The notes: generated from the sequence alone by a model not told the origin. DNA of 64,000 bases from Nesterenkonia sp. LB17 (GCF_022565915.1 NZ_JAJOYX010000002.1:124001-188000), one strand, 5' to 3'. Positions 1 to 11,642 are shown, counted from the first letter of the stretch. Made by a program: numbers and translations.

Positions 1-4
1 CACG

Positions 5-991
5 ATGAGCCCAATACAGATGCCGCCGCAGCAGGAGGGCTTCGCCGCGTTCGACGAGAACTTCCGCGCCGGATTCGCCAGCCTGGTCGGGCGCCCCAAC
101 GCCGGGAAGTCCACGCTGACCAACGCGCTGGTCGGGGACAAGGTGGCGATCACCTCCTCGAAGCCGCAGACCACCCGGCACACCATCCGCGGGATCGTGC
201 ACCGCAGCGACTTCCAGCTGGTCCTGGTCGACACTCCGGGGCTGCACCGCCCGCGGACCCTGCTCGGCAAGCGGCTCAACGGCCTGGTCATCGACACCCT
301 CTCCGAGGTCGACGTCGTCGGGTTCTGCATCCCGGCCGACGAGAAGGTCGGACCCGGTGACCGCTTCATCGCCGCCCAGCTGACCAAGCTCCCGCACAAG
401 CGGGTCATCGCACTGGTCACCAAGGTGGACAAGGTCTCCCGCGAGGACCTCGCCGAGCAGCTCATGGCTGTGGACCAGCTCGGCCGCGAACACCTCGCCC
501 AGGAGGGCAACCAGGCCGGCGGCTTCGCCGAGATCATCCCGGTCTCCGCCCTCGAAGGCGACCAGACCGAGGTGGTGATCGAACAGCTCGCCGCGATGAT
601 GCCACAGTCCCCGCCGCTCTACCCCGAGGGGGAGCTCACCGACGAGCCCGAGGCCATCATGGTCGCCGAGCTGGTCCGTGAAGCGGCCCTCGAAGACGTC
701 CGCGATGAGCTGCCGCACTCGATCGCCGTGGTCGTCGAGGAGATGGTTCCCCGCGAAGATCGGCCCGCCGACAAGCCGCTGCTCGACGTCCGGGTCTCGA
801 TCCACGTGGAGCGCGACTCGCAGAAGGCGATCATCATCGGCAAGCGGGGCGCCCGGCTCAAGGCCATCGGCACCGACGCGCGGGCCGGGATCGTCAAGCT
901 GCTGGGCACCCCGGTCTACCTCGATCTCCACGTCAAGGTGACCAGGGAATGGCAGCGCGACCCGAAGAAGCTCGGCCGGCTCGGCTTCTAG
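5..991 (+). CDS. era: GTPase Era, 30S assembly factor
   Basis: Era is a GTPase that binds the 3' end of 16S rRNA and helps mature the 30S subunit. The protein has 328 residues. The P-loop GRPNAGKS is at about 29-36, the switch region follows (KPQTTRH), DTPG is near 76, and a TKVD variant of the NKxD base-specificity motif is near 138. The C-terminal KH domain contains IIIGKRGARLKAIG. The ATG lies only 4 bases from the window edge and the conserved part begins near residue 20, so the true start could be this one, a later one, or upstream of the window. The protein is intact through its usual C-terminus (KKLGRLGF). No promoter is visible because the upstream sequence is missing. Confidence 0.95.
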   Translation: MSPIQMPPQQEGFAAFDENFRAGFASLVGRPNAGKSTLTNALVGDKVAITSSKPQTTRHTIRGIVHRSDFQLVLVDTPGLHRPRTLLGKRLNGLVIDTLSEVDVVGFCIPADEKVGPGDRFIAAQLTKLPHKRVIALVTKVDKVSREDLAEQLMAVDQLGREHLAQEGNQAGGFAEIIPVSALEGDQTEVVIEQLAAMMPQSPPLYPEGELTDEPEAIMVAELVREAALEDVRDELPHSIAVVVEEMVPREDRPADKPLLDVRVSIHVERDSQKAIIIGKRGARLKAIGTDARAGIVKLLGTPVYLDLHVKVTREWQRDPKKLGRLGF

Positions 992-1061
992 CCCCGGACA
1001 GCGGGGGTCGTCCACATGATGAGAATCAGGGTGACCCACTGCACACGCCCGCGCTGCGTGC

Positions 1062-3038
<1,977 letters not shown>

Positions 3039-3081
3039 CCGGCACCCCGGCAGCCCAGGGCCTGCGCCCATGCCGCTGTAG

Positions 3082-3087
3082 TACTCT
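3082..3087 (+). promoter_or_regulatory. -10 box of leaderless recO
   Basis: TACTCT lies 6 nt before the recO ATG at 3094, so the expected +1 falls on the start codon. No Shine-Dalgarno is present. Confidence 0.5.
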
Positions 3088-3093
3088 GCCACC

Positions 3094-3840
3094 ATGGCCG
3101 GCTCCACCTTCGCGTCCCGCTCCTACCGGGACGCCGCGATCATCCTGCGCACCCAGAACCTGGGTGAGGCGGACCGCATCATCACCGCGCTGACCTCAGC
3201 GAACGGGCTGGTGCGCGCGGTTGCGAAGGGGGTGCGCCGCACCTCCTCGAAGTTCGGCGCCACCGTGGAGCCGTTCATGGTGGCAGATGTGCAGTTCGTG
3301 CACGGGCGCTCCCTGGACATCGTCACCCAGGCCACGTCGAAGAACACCTACGGTCCGCCGATCGTCGCGGACTATGACAAGTACATGGCGGCGAGCACCA
3401 TGGCCGAGACCGCCGAGCGGCTGATGGACGTCGAGTCGGATCCGGCCTTCGGCGGCGCCCAGTTCCGGCTGCTCCACGGCGGATACTCGGCTCTGGCCCG
3501 CGGAGTCCACCCGGCCGACGTCGTGCTGAACTCCTACCTGCTGCGCGCTTTGTCCTCCGCCGGCTGGGCGGTCACCTGGACCGCCTGCGTGTCCTGCGGC
3601 AAGCCCGGCGCCCACACCGGCTTCCACCCCGCCGCCAGCGGGCCGGTCTGCACCGACTGCCGGCCACCGGGCACCCGGACCCTGGATCCGGCCACGGTGG
3701 AGCTGCTGCACGCGCTGCAGCACGGCCACTGGGAGCACACCCGATCCTTCCGCAGCGACATCCGGCATGAGGCCACGAACGTGGTGATCAGCTACGCCCA
3801 ACACCACCTGGATCGCCGACTGAGCTCGCTGGGACTCTGA
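3094..3840 (+). CDS. recO: DNA repair protein RecO
   Basis: RecO is the recombination mediator that loads RecA with RecR on gapped DNA and anneals SSB-coated strands. The 248-residue protein has an N-terminal OB fold beginning SYRDAAIILRTQNLGEADRI. A four-cysteine zinc site lies near 168-188 (CVSCGKPG and CTDC), inside a helical domain. Start choice: the ATG at 3094 sits 6 nt after TACTCT and lacks a Shine-Dalgarno, as expected for a leaderless message. The era...recO-uppS neighbourhood is conserved in Actinobacteria. The gene looks intact. Confidence 0.94.
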   Translation: MAGSTFASRSYRDAAIILRTQNLGEADRIITALTSANGLVRAVAKGVRRTSSKFGATVEPFMVADVQFVHGRSLDIVTQATSKNTYGPPIVADYDKYMAASTMAETAERLMDVESDPAFGGAQFRLLHGGYSALARGVHPADVVLNSYLLRALSSAGWAVTWTACVSCGKPGAHTGFHPAASGPVCTDCRPPGTRTLDPATVELLHALQHGHWEHTRSFRSDIRHEATNVVISYAQHHLDRRLSSLGL

Positions 3841-3876
3841 ACCGAGCGGGCAGAGGCTGGAGCCGCCGCGGCCGCG

Positions 3877-3935
3877 CCGGTGAGAGCAGACCGGTGAGAG
3901 CTGATCCGGTGAGAGCTGATCCGGTGAGATCCGAT
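3877..3935. repeat. 15-bp tandem repeat, four copies
   Basis: The unit CCGGTGAGAGCTGAT occurs in tandem between recO and uppS. The first copy (3877-3890) is one base short, copies two and three (3891-3920) are identical, and the fourth (3921-3935) differs at three positions. A partial CCGGGGAG follows. The array is intergenic, 60 bp upstream of uppS, and ends outside the probable uppS translation signals. Copy number may vary between strains. Confidence 0.85.
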
Positions 3936-3997
3936 CCGGGGAGTGTCGCACGGTCGGGGTGCCGGCTGCGCCGGCGCGACATGGAAGAATGGACGCC

Positions 3998-4804
3998 ATG
4001 TCCCTGCCCATCCATCAGGATCCCGCCCCCCGCCCCGACCGCGTCTCGGCACCGCAGCTGCCCCCGGAACTGGTGCCGGCCCATGTCGGGATCGTGATGG
4101 ACGGCAACGGGCGCTGGGCGAACCAGCGCGGACTCCCGCGCACCGAAGGGCACCGGGCCGGTGAGGCCGCGCTGATGGACGTCATCGCCGGCGCGATCGA
4201 GATCGGCGTCAAACACATCAGCGTCTACGCGTTCTCCACCGAGAACTGGAAACGCTCACCCGATGAGGTGCGCTTCCTGATGGGCTACTCGCGCGAAGTG
4301 CTGCGCCGGCAGCGCGACGTGCTGAACTCCTGGGGCGTGCGGATCCGTTGGAACGGGCAGCCCGGACGCCTGTGGCGCTCGGTGATCAAGGAGCTCGAGA
4401 CCTCCGAGGAGCTGACCGCACAGAACACCCGCTTCACGCTGACCATGTGCGTGAACTACGGCGGCCGAGCCGAGATCACCGACGCGGTCAAGCTGATCGC
4501 CGCCGAGGTCGCCGCCGGTCGGATGGACCCGCGCAAGATCACCGAGAAGACCGTGGCCGCCCATCTGGACGAGCCCGACCTCCCCGACGTCGACCTCTTC
4601 CTGCGCAGCTCCGGGGAGCAGCGCATCTCGAACTTCCTGCTCTGGCAGTCCGCCTACGCCGAGCTGGTCTTCATGGACGTGCTCTGGCCCGACGTGGACC
4701 GCACCACTCTGTGGGAGGCCGTGGAGATCTACGCCCGTCGTGATCGCCGCTACGGCGCGGCGGTGGACAGGTTCTCCGCAGGACGCTCAGCCTCGGGAGC
4801 GTAG
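3998..4804 (+). CDS. uppS: Isoprenyl transferase (cis-prenyl diphosphate synthase)
   Basis: This Z-type prenyltransferase makes the polyprenyl diphosphate lipid carrier for cell-wall synthesis at the membrane. From the ATG at 3998 it has 268 residues. It carries the catalytic [10 protein letters not shown] motif near 31-40, [11 protein letters not shown], and the C-terminal substrate-binding motif [15 protein letters not shown]. Most homologues have RTSGE, so the first Ser is a mild variant. Start choice: GGAAG lies about 9 nt upstream. An in-frame GTG at 3959 and an ATG at 3989 are possible but have worse signals. The 3' end overlaps the convergent hydrolase gene by 55 bp. Confidence 0.93.
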   Translation: MSLPIHQDPAPRPDRVSAPQLPPELVPAHVGIVMDGNGRWANQRGLPRTEGHRAGEAALMDVIAGAIEIGVKHISVYAFSTENWKRSPDEVRFLMGYSREVLRRQRDVLNSWGVRIRWNGQPGRLWRSVIKELETSEELTAQNTRFTLTMCVNYGGRAEITDAVKLIAAEVAAGRMDPRKITEKTVAAHLDEPDLPDVDLFLRSSGEQRISNFLLWQSAYAELVFMDVLWPDVDRTTLWEAVEIYARRDRRYGAAVDRFSAGRSASGA

Positions 4805-5853
4805 GCCCGCAGCCAGCGCTGCACCTCGTCCAGCGCCCGGGTGCGCACCGCATCTTCTGAGGCGAAGACGTCATGGATCGCCCCGTGCACCCGCACCACG
4901 GTGACCTGATCGCCGAGCTTGACCGCCCGGCGGGCCAGCAGCTCCACGTCGAGCACCGAGTCGGACTCCTGCAGCTCCTCGGTCCAGTGCCGCCGGTAGG
5001 CGGTCACACCCGAGAGCAGCACCAGGATCGGCAGCTGCAGCCCCAGCCCCTCGTAGACCTTGCGCTGACCGGTCAGCACTGCACGCATCCAGCCCACCCG
5101 GATCGGGAAGGACGTGCGCGGGCGCCACCGAGGATGCAGCGTCCATTCGCCCTGCGCCTGATCCGAGAGCGTCTGCCAGTAGTTGTCGACGGCCGGCAGC
5201 TTCAGCGCGCGCGTGGGGGAGAACTGCCCCAGTGGTGCCAGGAAGCCCTCGGTGGCGGTGCGCGCGGCGACGTCGCCGGAGAGCTCCAGCCATGGACTGT
5301 TCAGCACCAGCGCGCTGATCGCTCCAGGGTTGCGCTGCGCCCACAGCACGGCGATGAGACCACCGGTGGAGTGGGCTTCGATGATCGGGGCCGGAGCGTC
5401 GGGGTGCAGCGAGTGGATCTCGCTGAGCGCGGCCTCGATGTCGGCGTCGTAGGTGCTCAAGTCATCGACATAGCCCGGCGTCTGCCAGCTGCGCAGGCTC
5501 CGGCCGTATTTGCGCAGATCCAGCGCGTAGAAGGGACGCCCCCAGCTCTGCCAGCGACGAGCCATCGGAATGTTGTAGAAGTAGTCGGCCCAGCCGTGCA
5601 GGTGCAGCACCGGGGCCAGCTGCGCTGGGTGGTCCGGCTCGGCCGGGGTCTGCCCGGCCGCCGACTCGGTCCCACCCGCTGCCGGGCGCTCATCCTGGAC
5701 CGCCTGCTGTTCGGGATCGGGGGAGTAGCTGACCAGAGTCGCGCTGACCGGCCCCTCCTCGTCCTCACCGAGGGGCAGCGTGAGCCGCTTGCAGCCCTGG
5801 AGATGATCAGGAGACCAGAGGCCCACAGGGGAGTCTTCGAGCAGTTGATCCAT
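4750..5853 (-). CDS. Alpha/beta hydrolase, lysophospholipase-like
   Basis: A predicted cytoplasmic serine hydrolase of 367 residues. Visible motifs are the oxyanion-side HLHGWADYF, the nucleophile elbow EAHSTGGL (Ser catalytic), and a C-terminal [10 protein letters not shown] with the probable catalytic His. These resemble the S33/Hydrolase_4 type; the substrate is unknown. Start choice: a frame is open to 5967, but that would overlap pyrD. The ATG at 5853 is 7 nt after a minus-strand TAGGAT box (5866-5861), giving a leaderless message and a 54-bp gap to pyrD. Residues about 30-70 are an acidic, low-complexity stretch. The 3' end overlaps uppS by 55 bp. Confidence 0.8.
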   Translation of the reverse strand: MDQLLEDSPVGLWSPDHLQGCKRLTLPLGEDEEGPVSATLVSYSPDPEQQAVQDERPAAGGTESAAGQTPAEPDHPAQLAPVLHLHGWADYFYNIPMARRWQSWGRPFYALDLRKYGRSLRSWQTPGYVDDLSTYDADIEAALSEIHSLHPDAPAPIIEAHSTGGLIAVLWAQRNPGAISALVLNSPWLELSGDVAARTATEGFLAPLGQFSPTRALKLPAVDNYWQTLSDQAQGEWTLHPRWRPRTSFPIRVGWMRAVLTGQRKVYEGLGLQLPILVLLSGVTAYRRHWTEELQESDSVLDVELLARRAVKLGDQVTVVRVHGAIHDVFASEDAVRTRALDEVQRWLRAYAPEAERPAENLSTAAP

Positions 5854-5860
5854 GCTCACC

Positions 5861-5900
5861 ATCCTAGGAGGCAACACCGGGCCGACCGGCATCCTAGGAT
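5861..5900. promoter_or_regulatory. Divergent leaderless promoters, hydrolase and pyrD
   Basis: The minus strand carries TAGGAT at 5866-5861, 7 nt before the hydrolase ATG. The plus strand carries TAGGAT at 5895-5900, 7 nt before the pyrD ATG. The two boxes face outward from a 54-bp shared region. Confidence 0.55.
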
Positions 5901-5907
5901 GGGAGCC

Positions 5908-6981
5908 ATGTACCGCTTCGTCTTCAAGACCGTCTTCACCCGGCTCGATCCCGAGAAGGCCCACCACCTGGTCGTCTCCGGGCTGCGGCTGAGCAGGCGA
6001 CTCGGGGGCGGCAGGGTGCTGGAGCGGCTGTGCCGCCCGGATGAGTCGCTGCAGATCCGTGCGCTGGGCCTGGTCTGGCCCTCACCCTTCGGCCTCGCCG
6101 CCGGCTTCGACAAGGGCGCCACCTCGGTGCTGCCGCTGGCGCACCTGGGATTCGGACATATCGAGATCGGCACCGTGACCGCCGCCGCGCAGCCGGGAAA
6201 CCCGACGCCGCGGCTCTTCCGACTCGTCGAGGACCGCGCGCTGATCAACCGCATGGGCTTCAACAACGACGGCGCGGAGGAGGTCCGTCCGCGACTGGTT
6301 CAGATCCGCGAGCAGATCTCCCGGCTCAAGCGGGCAGGTCGGCACGCGCCGGTGATCGGCGTGAACATCGGCAAGACCAAGGTGACCCCGCTTGAACACG
6401 CCACCGAGGACTACCTCGTCTCCGCCCGGATGCTGGCTCCGGTGGCGGACTATCTGGTGGTCAACGTGTCCTCACCGAACACTCCGGGGCTGCGTCAGCT
6501 CCAGGACATCACCGCGCTGCGGCCGCTGCTCGCCGCGGTGGGTGCGGAGGCCGACGACGCCGCGCAGCGCCACGTGCCGCTGCTGGTGAAGATCGCGCCC
6601 GATCTGGCCGACTCCGACGTCGACGCCGTGGCCGAGCTGGTCAGCGACCTGGGGCTGGACGGGGTGATCGCCACGAACACGACGATCTCCCGCGAGGATC
6701 TGCACAGCGACCCGGAACAGGTGCAGGCCGCGGGGGCCGGCGGACTCAGCGGCCCGGTGCTCGCCGAACGCTCCAAGCAGGTGCTGACCCGGCTGCGCGC
6801 CGCGCTGCCGCGCACCACCGCGATCATCTCCGTCGGTGGAGTGACCTCAGGGGCCGACGTGGCCGAGCGGCTCGCGCTCGGCGCCGACCTGGTGCAAGGC
6901 TACACGGCCTTCGTCTATGAGGGTCCGTTCTGGGTGCGCCGGATCAACCGCGACCTGAGGTCGCTGCTGCGAAGCGGCTGA
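5908..6981 (+). CDS. pyrD: Quinone-dependent dihydroorotate dehydrogenase
   Basis: PyrD oxidises dihydroorotate to orotate in UMP synthesis and passes electrons to membrane quinone through FMN. The 357-residue protein is the class 2 type, with an N-terminal membrane-associating helix ([20 protein letters not shown]). It shows [29 protein letters not shown] with the catalytic Ser of class 2 enzymes, KIAPDL and ATNTT. Start choice: the ATG at 5908 sits 7 nt after TAGGAT, so the message is probably leaderless. The frame stays open far upstream but only as a shadow of the hydrolase. It is unlinked to the main pyr operon at 31-40 kb. Confidence 0.95.
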   Translation: MYRFVFKTVFTRLDPEKAHHLVVSGLRLSRRLGGGRVLERLCRPDESLQIRALGLVWPSPFGLAAGFDKGATSVLPLAHLGFGHIEIGTVTAAAQPGNPTPRLFRLVEDRALINRMGFNNDGAEEVRPRLVQIREQISRLKRAGRHAPVIGVNIGKTKVTPLEHATEDYLVSARMLAPVADYLVVNVSSPNTPGLRQLQDITALRPLLAAVGAEADDAAQRHVPLLVKIAPDLADSDVDAVAELVSDLGLDGVIATNTTISREDLHSDPEQVQAAGAGGLSGPVLAERSKQVLTRLRAALPRTTAIISVGGVTSGADVAERLALGADLVQGYTAFVYEGPFWVRRINRDLRSLLRSG

Positions 6982-6982
6982 G

Positions 6983-7003
6983 GCCCCGCCGCTCGGGCGG
7001 GGC
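6983..7003. terminator. GC-rich hairpin after pyrD
   Basis: GCCCCGCC (6983-6990) pairs with GGCGGGGC (6996-7003) around a 5-nt loop, directly after the pyrD stop and before the convergent DUF3043 stop. There is no clear U-tract, so it may serve both directions weakly. Confidence 0.5.
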
Positions 7004-7009
7004 TCATGC

Positions 7010-7618
7010 TCAGGCGGGGAAGTGTCCTCGGGCCACCAGCGGCTTGGGAAGCCGCAGTCGGCGGATCTGCAGCGATCGCATCGCGGCGTAGAAGGGGAGT
7101 CCGCGTTCACGGTTCTCGATGCCGAACTTGGCATCGATCTTCTTGCGCACGGTGCGCCCGACCCACACGGCCTCGACGAGGACGGCGAGCACGAAGAGCC
7201 AGAGGATCTGGCTGACGATGATGCGCATCCCCTCGTTCATGACGAAGGATGCGAAGAGGAAGACCAGCACCAGGACCAGCATCCACTCACCGATGCCGAA
7301 GCGCGCGTCGACGTAGTCCCGGACGTAGCGTCGCTGGGGACCGCGATCGCGAGCAGGAAGATACTTCTCCTCGCCGGTCTCCATCGCCCGGCGCATCTTC
7401 ACCCGCTGATCGGCCATCTGCTGGCGCTGGGCGGCGCGGGCGACCTTGCGATCGTTCTGCACCAGCGGGCGCTTTCGTGCCGCCTGCTGCTGGCTGCGCT
7501 TCGGTGTGGGCACGCCCTTCTTCTCAGGCTGACGCCTGGTGTTCTGGGCCTGCTCGCGAGCTTGCGCGGCTTCAGCCTCGGCGATCTGGTCGGCAGTGTT
7601 TTTCTTACGTCCTAGCAC
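7010..7618 (-). CDS. DUF3043 family membrane protein
   Basis: A 202-residue protein of the actinobacterial DUF3043 family. Its role is not established. The N-terminal third is charged (VLGRKKNTADQIAEAEAAQA, then lysine/arginine-rich). Two hydrophobic segments (GEWMLVLVLVFLFASFVM and IIVSQILWLFVLAVLVEAVW) lie near 123-160, and the tail is basic, so it is probably an inner-membrane protein. Start choice: the GTG at 7618 is 6 nt after a minus-strand TACACT box (7630-7625) and starts at the family's typical GRKK motif. The longer open frame upstream would overlap the divergent Fe-S gene. Confidence 0.8.
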   Translation of the reverse strand: MLGRKKNTADQIAEAEAAQAREQAQNTRRQPEKKGVPTPKRSQQQAARKRPLVQNDRKVARAAQRQQMADQRVKMRRAMETGEEKYLPARDRGPQRRYVRDYVDARFGIGEWMLVLVLVFLFASFVMNEGMRIIVSQILWLFVLAVLVEAVWVGRTVRKKIDAKFGIENRERGLPFYAAMRSLQIRRLRLPKPLVARGHFPA

Positions 7619-7624
7619 CCCGCC

Positions 7625-7630
7625 AGTGTA
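7625..7630 (-). promoter_or_regulatory. -10 box of leaderless DUF3043 gene
   Basis: TACACT on the minus strand, 6 nt before the GTG start at 7618. Confidence 0.5.
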
Positions 7631-7748
7631 GCGGGAATAATGGACTTGATCCCTGCGCCGTGCTCGACCGGCGGGAATGAACCTCGTGGCCCTCGGCGTT
7701 GTTACCGTAGAGCACAGGCCTGCCGCTACAACCAGAGAGGTGTATGCC

Positions 7749-8165
7749 ATGAGCACCACCACCCAGGACACCGCCGCCGGATCCGCCGCTGAGACCGAAT
7801 CAGCCGAGATCACCGGATCCGCCGTCGATGGCTTCAAGACCCACCAGGTCGAACTCAGTGAGACCGCCGCCGAGAAGGTCTCCTCGCTGCTTCAGCAGGA
7901 GGGCCGCGAAGATCTGCGGCTGCGCGTGGCCGTGCAGCCCGGCGGCTGCTCCGGCCTGATCTACCAGCTCTACTTCGACGAGCGCGTCCTCGACGGGGAT
8001 GCACTGCGCGACTTCAGCGGTGTCGAGGTCGTCGTGGACAAGATGAGCGTGCCCTACCTCGAGGGCGCGAAGATCGACTTCGAGGACTCCATCTCGAAGC
8101 AGGGGTTCACCATCGACAACCCCAATGCTGGCGGCTCCTGCGCCTGCGGCGACTCCTTCCACTGA
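7749..8165 (+). CDS. erpA: A-type iron-sulfur carrier (HesB/IscA family)
   Basis: A small carrier that holds or delivers Fe-S clusters to apo-enzymes. It has 138 residues: about 28 non-conserved at the N-terminus, then the HesB/IscA fold (VELSETAAEKVSSLLQQEG). The three conserved cysteines are in QPGGCSGLIYQ and the C-terminal GGSCACGDSFH. Start choice: the ATG at 7749 is preceded by AGAGAGGT with 7-nt spacing. It lies just upstream of the cytochrome oxidase genes but is separated from them by a strong terminator. The ErpA name is by family resemblance; IscA-like is equally possible. Confidence 0.85.
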   Translation: MSTTTQDTAAGSAAETESAEITGSAVDGFKTHQVELSETAAEKVSSLLQQEGREDLRLRVAVQPGGCSGLIYQLYFDERVLDGDALRDFSGVEVVVDKMSVPYLEGAKIDFEDSISKQGFTIDNPNAGGSCACGDSFH

Positions 8166-8538
8166 CCGAATCCTCCAGGGCTCATCGGTCCGCGCCGTCG
8201 GGTTCCGACGCCGGGCCCTGACCCGGTCCGCCGAGTCACAGCGTCATAAAGCAGACACATCGGCAGCGGATTCAGCCGCTGCCCAGCACGAGCGAAACTC
8301 CGCTTCTCCCGTTTTCTACACGGGGTAGAAGCGGAGTTTTCTCGTATCCGGGGTTCGGAGGCAGGGTCGAAGGAGCAGATCAGATGCGTCGGGCGCGGGT
8401 GTCCGTCCTCCCGGTCCTCTACAGGACGTAGTAGTCTGGAGCGCGAAGCGTTCATGGTGGTTCGAACTCTGCGCACAGCGCGGTCAACGGGTCACGGAGA
8501 ACGCACATTCGCACACCGAGATAGAGGAAGGGCCGTCT
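8166..8538 (+). other. Intergenic region before ctaC
   Basis: This 373-bp gap holds the terminator at 8295-8341 and then about 200 bp with no gene. TAGTCT at 8432-8437 could be a -10 element for the ctaC operon, which would give a 5' UTR of about 95 nt, but no matching -35 is seen. AGGAAGGG near 8526 is the ctaC ribosome-binding site. Confidence 0.4.
8295..8341 (+). terminator. Rho-independent terminator after the Fe-S carrier gene
   Basis: AAACTCCGCTTCT (8295-8307) pairs with AGAAGCGGAGTTT (8327-8339). An inner CCCG/CGGG extends the stem and a TTTT run ends it. It is one of the clearest intrinsic terminators in the window and separates the Fe-S carrier from ctaC. Confidence 0.85.
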
Positions 8539-9414
8539 GTGAGTTCGCATAATCGAACCGGCAGCCGAGGCCGTGCATTGAAGTCAGTTGCACTGGCCAG
8601 CGCGGCGGCACTGGTGCTCAGCGCCTGCTCGGAAGAGCAGCCTGCACAACGAGGATGGCTTCCGGGCAGCCGGGACACCACCAGCAACACTGCGGAGTTG
8701 ACCGACCTGTGGGTCAACTCCTGGATCGCCGCGCTGATCGTGGGCCTCATCACCTGGGCACTGATGCTCTGGTGCATGGTCGCCTACCGTCGCCGCAAGG
8801 GGGAGACCGGCTACCCGCGCCAGATCGCGTACAACGTGCCGCTGGAGATCATGTACACCATCGTCCCGCTGGTCATGGTGGGCGTGCTGTTCTTCTACAC
8901 CAACCAGGTGCAGCGCTCAGTCGATGAGCCCTACACCGACCCTGATCTGGTCGTCGACGTCCGAGGCAAGCAGTGGGCCTGGGACTTCAACTACAACTAC
9001 GACGGCGACGAGCGCTACTTCGCCGGTGTCCAGGCCGAGCTCACCGGTGAAGAGGGCGTGCGCGAGACGCTGCCCACCCTCTACCTGCCGGTGGATCAGC
9101 CCGTCACCTTCGAGCTCAACGCCCGCGACGTCATCCACTCCTTCTGGATCCCCGCCTTCCTGCAGAAGCGCGACATGATCCCGGGTCGCACCAACGAGAT
9201 CCACCTGACCCCGCAGGAGCTTGGCAGCTTCGACGGCAAGTGTGCAGAACTCTGCGGCGAGTACCACTCGGAGATGCTCTTCAATGTGGAGGTCGTCACC
9301 GAGGACGAGTTCCGTGACTACCTCGAGACCCTGCCCGAGGGTCAGCTCGGCGACGAGTATGACCGCAATCCAAACCTCCACGAAAACGTGGCCGGAACTG
9401 AAGGGGACGACTGA
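8539..9414 (+). CDS. ctaC: Cytochrome c oxidase subunit II
   Basis: Subunit II of the aa3 oxidase accepts electrons at its CuA centre. The 291-residue precursor begins with GTG and has a lipoprotein-type signal (ALVLSAC, probable lipidated Cys30). Two transmembrane helices (about 55-80 and 100-125) precede an extracytoplasmic cupredoxin domain. CuA ligands are visible in [13 protein letters not shown] (Cys235, Cys239, His243, Met246), with the upstream His in DVIHSFW. The tail is acidic. It heads ctaC-ctaD-ctaF, with 2 bp between its stop and ctaD. Electrons are expected to come directly from the bcc complex encoded by the qcr genes nearby. Confidence 0.96.
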   Translation: MSSHNRTGSRGRALKSVALASAAALVLSACSEEQPAQRGWLPGSRDTTSNTAELTDLWVNSWIAALIVGLITWALMLWCMVAYRRRKGETGYPRQIAYNVPLEIMYTIVPLVMVGVLFFYTNQVQRSVDEPYTDPDLVVDVRGKQWAWDFNYNYDGDERYFAGVQAELTGEEGVRETLPTLYLPVDQPVTFELNARDVIHSFWIPAFLQKRDMIPGRTNEIHLTPQELGSFDGKCAELCGEYHSEMLFNVEVVTEDEFRDYLETLPEGQLGDEYDRNPNLHENVAGTEGDD

Positions 9415-9416
9415 CT

Positions 9417-11141
9417 GTGGCGACCCTCGAATACACCGCCGACGAAGCGCGTGAGGTCTCGCGCGTCGTCCCCCGCTCCAAGGGGAAGATCGTCGTCAAC
9501 TGGCTGACGACCACCGATCACAAGGTGATCGGCTACATGTACCTGATCACCTCCTTCTTGTTCTTCTGCGTCGGCGGCGTCATGGCGCTGCTGATCCGTG
9601 CGGAGCTCTTCGAGCCCGGCATGCAGCTGCTGCAGACCAAGGAGCAGTACAACCAGCTCTTCACCATGCACGGCACGGTGATGCTGCTGATGTTCGCGAC
9701 CCCGCTGTTCGCCGGCTTCGCCAATGTCATCATGCCGCTGCAGATCGGCGCCCCGGACGTGGCCTTCCCCCGCCTGAACGCGCTGGCGTTCTGGTTCTTC
9801 CTCTTCGGCGCCCTGGTCGCCATGGCAGGCTTCCTCACCCCCCAGGGTGCGGCCTCCTTCGGCTGGTTCGCCTACGCTCCGCTGTCTGACACCACGTATT
9901 CACCGGGAGTCGGTGGTGACCTATGGGTGTTCGGCCTGGCCTTGACCGGCTTCGGCACGATCATGGGCGGGGTCAACTTCATCACCACGATCCTGTGCAT
10001 GCGCGCTCCAGGCATGACCATGTGGCGGATGCCGATCTTCGTGTGGAACACGCTGATCACCTCGATCCTGGTCCTGATGGCCTTCCCGCCGCTCGCGGCC
10101 GCGCTGTTCGGACTCGGTCTCGACCGGAGGTTCGGCGGGCACATCTTCGATCCGGAGGCAGGCGGTGCGGTCCTCTGGCAGCACCTGTTCTGGTTCTTCG
10201 GACACCCGGAGGTCTACATCATCGCGCTGCCGTTCTTCGGCATCATCTCGGAGATCCTGCCGGTCTTCAGCCGCAAACCGATCTTCGGCTATAAGGGCCT
10301 GGTCTACGCGACCATCGCGATCGCCGCGCTGTCGGTGACCGTGTGGGCCCACCACATGTATGTCACCGGAGCCGTGCTGCTGCCGTTCTTCGCGCTGATG
10401 ACCATGCTGATCGCGGTGCCCACAGGGGTGAAGTTCTTCAACTGGATAGGCACGATGTGGCGAGGGTCGCTGACCTTCGAGACGCCGATGCTCTGGAGCC
10501 TCGGCTTCCTGGTGACGTTCCTCTTCGGCGGACTCACCGGCGTCATCCTGGCCGCGCCGCCGCTGAACTTCCACCTCTCGGACACCTATTTCGTGGTCGC
10601 TCACTTCCACTACGTGGTCTTCGGCACCGTGGTCTTCGCGATGTTCGCCGGATTCTACTTCTGGTGGCCGAAGTGGACCGGCAAGATGCTCAACGAGCGT
10701 CTGGGCAAGATCAACTTCTGGATGCTCTTCGTCGGCTTCCACGGCACCTTCATGATCCAGCACTGGCTCGGCGTCATGGGCATGCCGCGTCGTTACGCGG
10801 ACTACATGGTCGAGGACGGGTTCACCACCATGAACCAGTTCTCCACGGTGTTCTCGATGCTGCTGGGCGCCTCGCTGATCCCGTTCTTCTGGAACGTCTG
10901 GATCACCGCTCGCAAGGGCAAGAAGGTGCTGGTGGATGACCCGTGGGGCTTCGGCGGCTCGCTGGAATGGGCGACCTCCTGCCCACCGCCGCGGCACAAC
11001 TTCTACTCGCTGCCGCGCATCCGCTCTGAGCGTCCCGCGCTGGATCTGCACCACCCTGAGCTCGCTGACCGGCACACCCTGCAGACACCTGCGGGCAAGA
11101 TCTTCGGTCCAGCAGATCAGCAGGACAAGGAAGGCGTCTGA
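9417..11141 (+). CDS. ctaD: Cytochrome c oxidase subunit I
   Basis: The catalytic subunit of the aa3-type proton-pumping oxidase, binding heme a, heme a3 and CuB in the membrane. It has 574 residues and starts with GTG, 2 bp after the ctaC stop. Twelve hydrophobic segments are apparent. A heme a ligand His is in [11 protein letters not shown] near 85. CuB ligands are in [10 protein letters not shown] (with the cross-linked Tyr) and WAHHMYVTG near 311, and heme ligands are in [11 protein letters not shown] near 395. The C-terminal 60 residues are cytoplasmic. The stop overlaps the ctaF ATG by 1 bp. A normal, intact A-type oxidase subunit. Confidence 0.97.
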   Translation: MATLEYTADEAREVSRVVPRSKGKIVVNWLTTTDHKVIGYMYLITSFLFFCVGGVMALLIRAELFEPGMQLLQTKEQYNQLFTMHGTVMLLMFATPLFAGFANVIMPLQIGAPDVAFPRLNALAFWFFLFGALVAMAGFLTPQGAASFGWFAYAPLSDTTYSPGVGGDLWVFGLALTGFGTIMGGVNFITTILCMRAPGMTMWRMPIFVWNTLITSILVLMAFPPLAAALFGLGLDRRFGGHIFDPEAGGAVLWQHLFWFFGHPEVYIIALPFFGIISEILPVFSRKPIFGYKGLVYATIAIAALSVTVWAHHMYVTGAVLLPFFALMTMLIAVPTGVKFFNWIGTMWRGSLTFETPMLWSLGFLVTFLFGGLTGVILAAPPLNFHLSDTYFVVAHFHYVVFGTVVFAMFAGFYFWWPKWTGKMLNERLGKINFWMLFVGFHGTFMIQHWLGVMGMPRRYADYMVEDGFTTMNQFSTVFSMLLGASLIPFFWNVWITARKGKKVLVDDPWGFGGSLEWATSCPPPRHNFYSLPRIRSERPALDLHHPELADRHTLQTPAGKIFGPADQQDKEGV

Positions 11142-11542
11142 TGAAGGCAAATATCGGGTTGTTCCTAGGCCTGGGCGTATTCGTCCTCATCGTGGCCTTC
11201 ATCTACGGCTTCTGGAGCGGATGGTCAGACATGGCCGGGTTCCCGCTGCTCCTGCTCACCGCAGGCATGGCGTTCATGCTCTGGTTCTACCTGCGGATGG
11301 TCGCGAAGAACCACGACGTGCTCGACGGGGACAACCCGGCGGGCGAGATCGAGCACATGGCCGGCAACTACGGCGAGTTCGCTCCCTGGAGCTGGTGGCC
11401 GCTGGGCCTCGGCTTCTCCGCAGCGTTCGCGTTCTTCGGCCTGGCCATCGACTGGTGGGTGTTCTTCATCGCGCTGATCCCCGGTCTGTTCTTCATCACC
11501 GGCTGGGTGCTGGAGTTCAACCGCAAGCGCTACGCGCACTGA
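11141..11542 (+). CDS. ctaF: Cytochrome c oxidase subunit 4 (actinobacterial)
   Basis: A small actinobacteria-specific subunit of the aa3 oxidase, 133 residues with four hydrophobic segments (about 5-25, 32-52, 84-103 and 106-125). The start overlaps the ctaD stop (TGATG), so translation is coupled. The C-terminus (GWVLEFNRKRYAH) is typical. It is last in ctaC-ctaD-ctaF and is followed by a strong terminator. No cofactor motifs are expected; it probably stabilises the complex. Confidence 0.92.
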   Translation: MKANIGLFLGLGVFVLIVAFIYGFWSGWSDMAGFPLLLLTAGMAFMLWFYLRMVAKNHDVLDGDNPAGEIEHMAGNYGEFAPWSWWPLGLGFSAAFAFFGLAIDWWVFFIALIPGLFFITGWVLEFNRKRYAH

Positions 11543-11562
11543 TCAGCCCAGACGCACCGCTG

Positions 11563-11604
11563 GAGAAGGCCCGCCGTGAGCATCGACTCACGGCGGGCCT
11601 TCTC
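11563..11604 (+). terminator. Strong intrinsic terminator after ctaF
   Basis: An 18-bp perfect stem, GAGAAGGCCCGCCGTGAG with CTCACGGCGGGCCTTCTC, around the loop CATCGA. It ends the cta operon 20 bp after the ctaF stop. Confidence 0.85.
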
Positions 11605-11629
11605 GTCCCCGGACGCCCCGCGCGGTGCG

Positions 11630-11635
11630 TAGAAT
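11630..11635 (+). promoter_or_regulatory. -10 box of leaderless def
   Basis: TAGAAT, 7 nt before the ATG at 11643. It selects that start over the in-frame codon at 11625. Confidence 0.55.
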
Positions 11636-11642
11636 CCTTGCT

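Noticed and set aside
4873-5907. A 702-codon frame reading from 4873 through pyrD
   Set aside because: The first 345 codons are antisense to the hydrolase, with shadow composition. pyrD starts at 5908 by homology and by the TAGGAT box.
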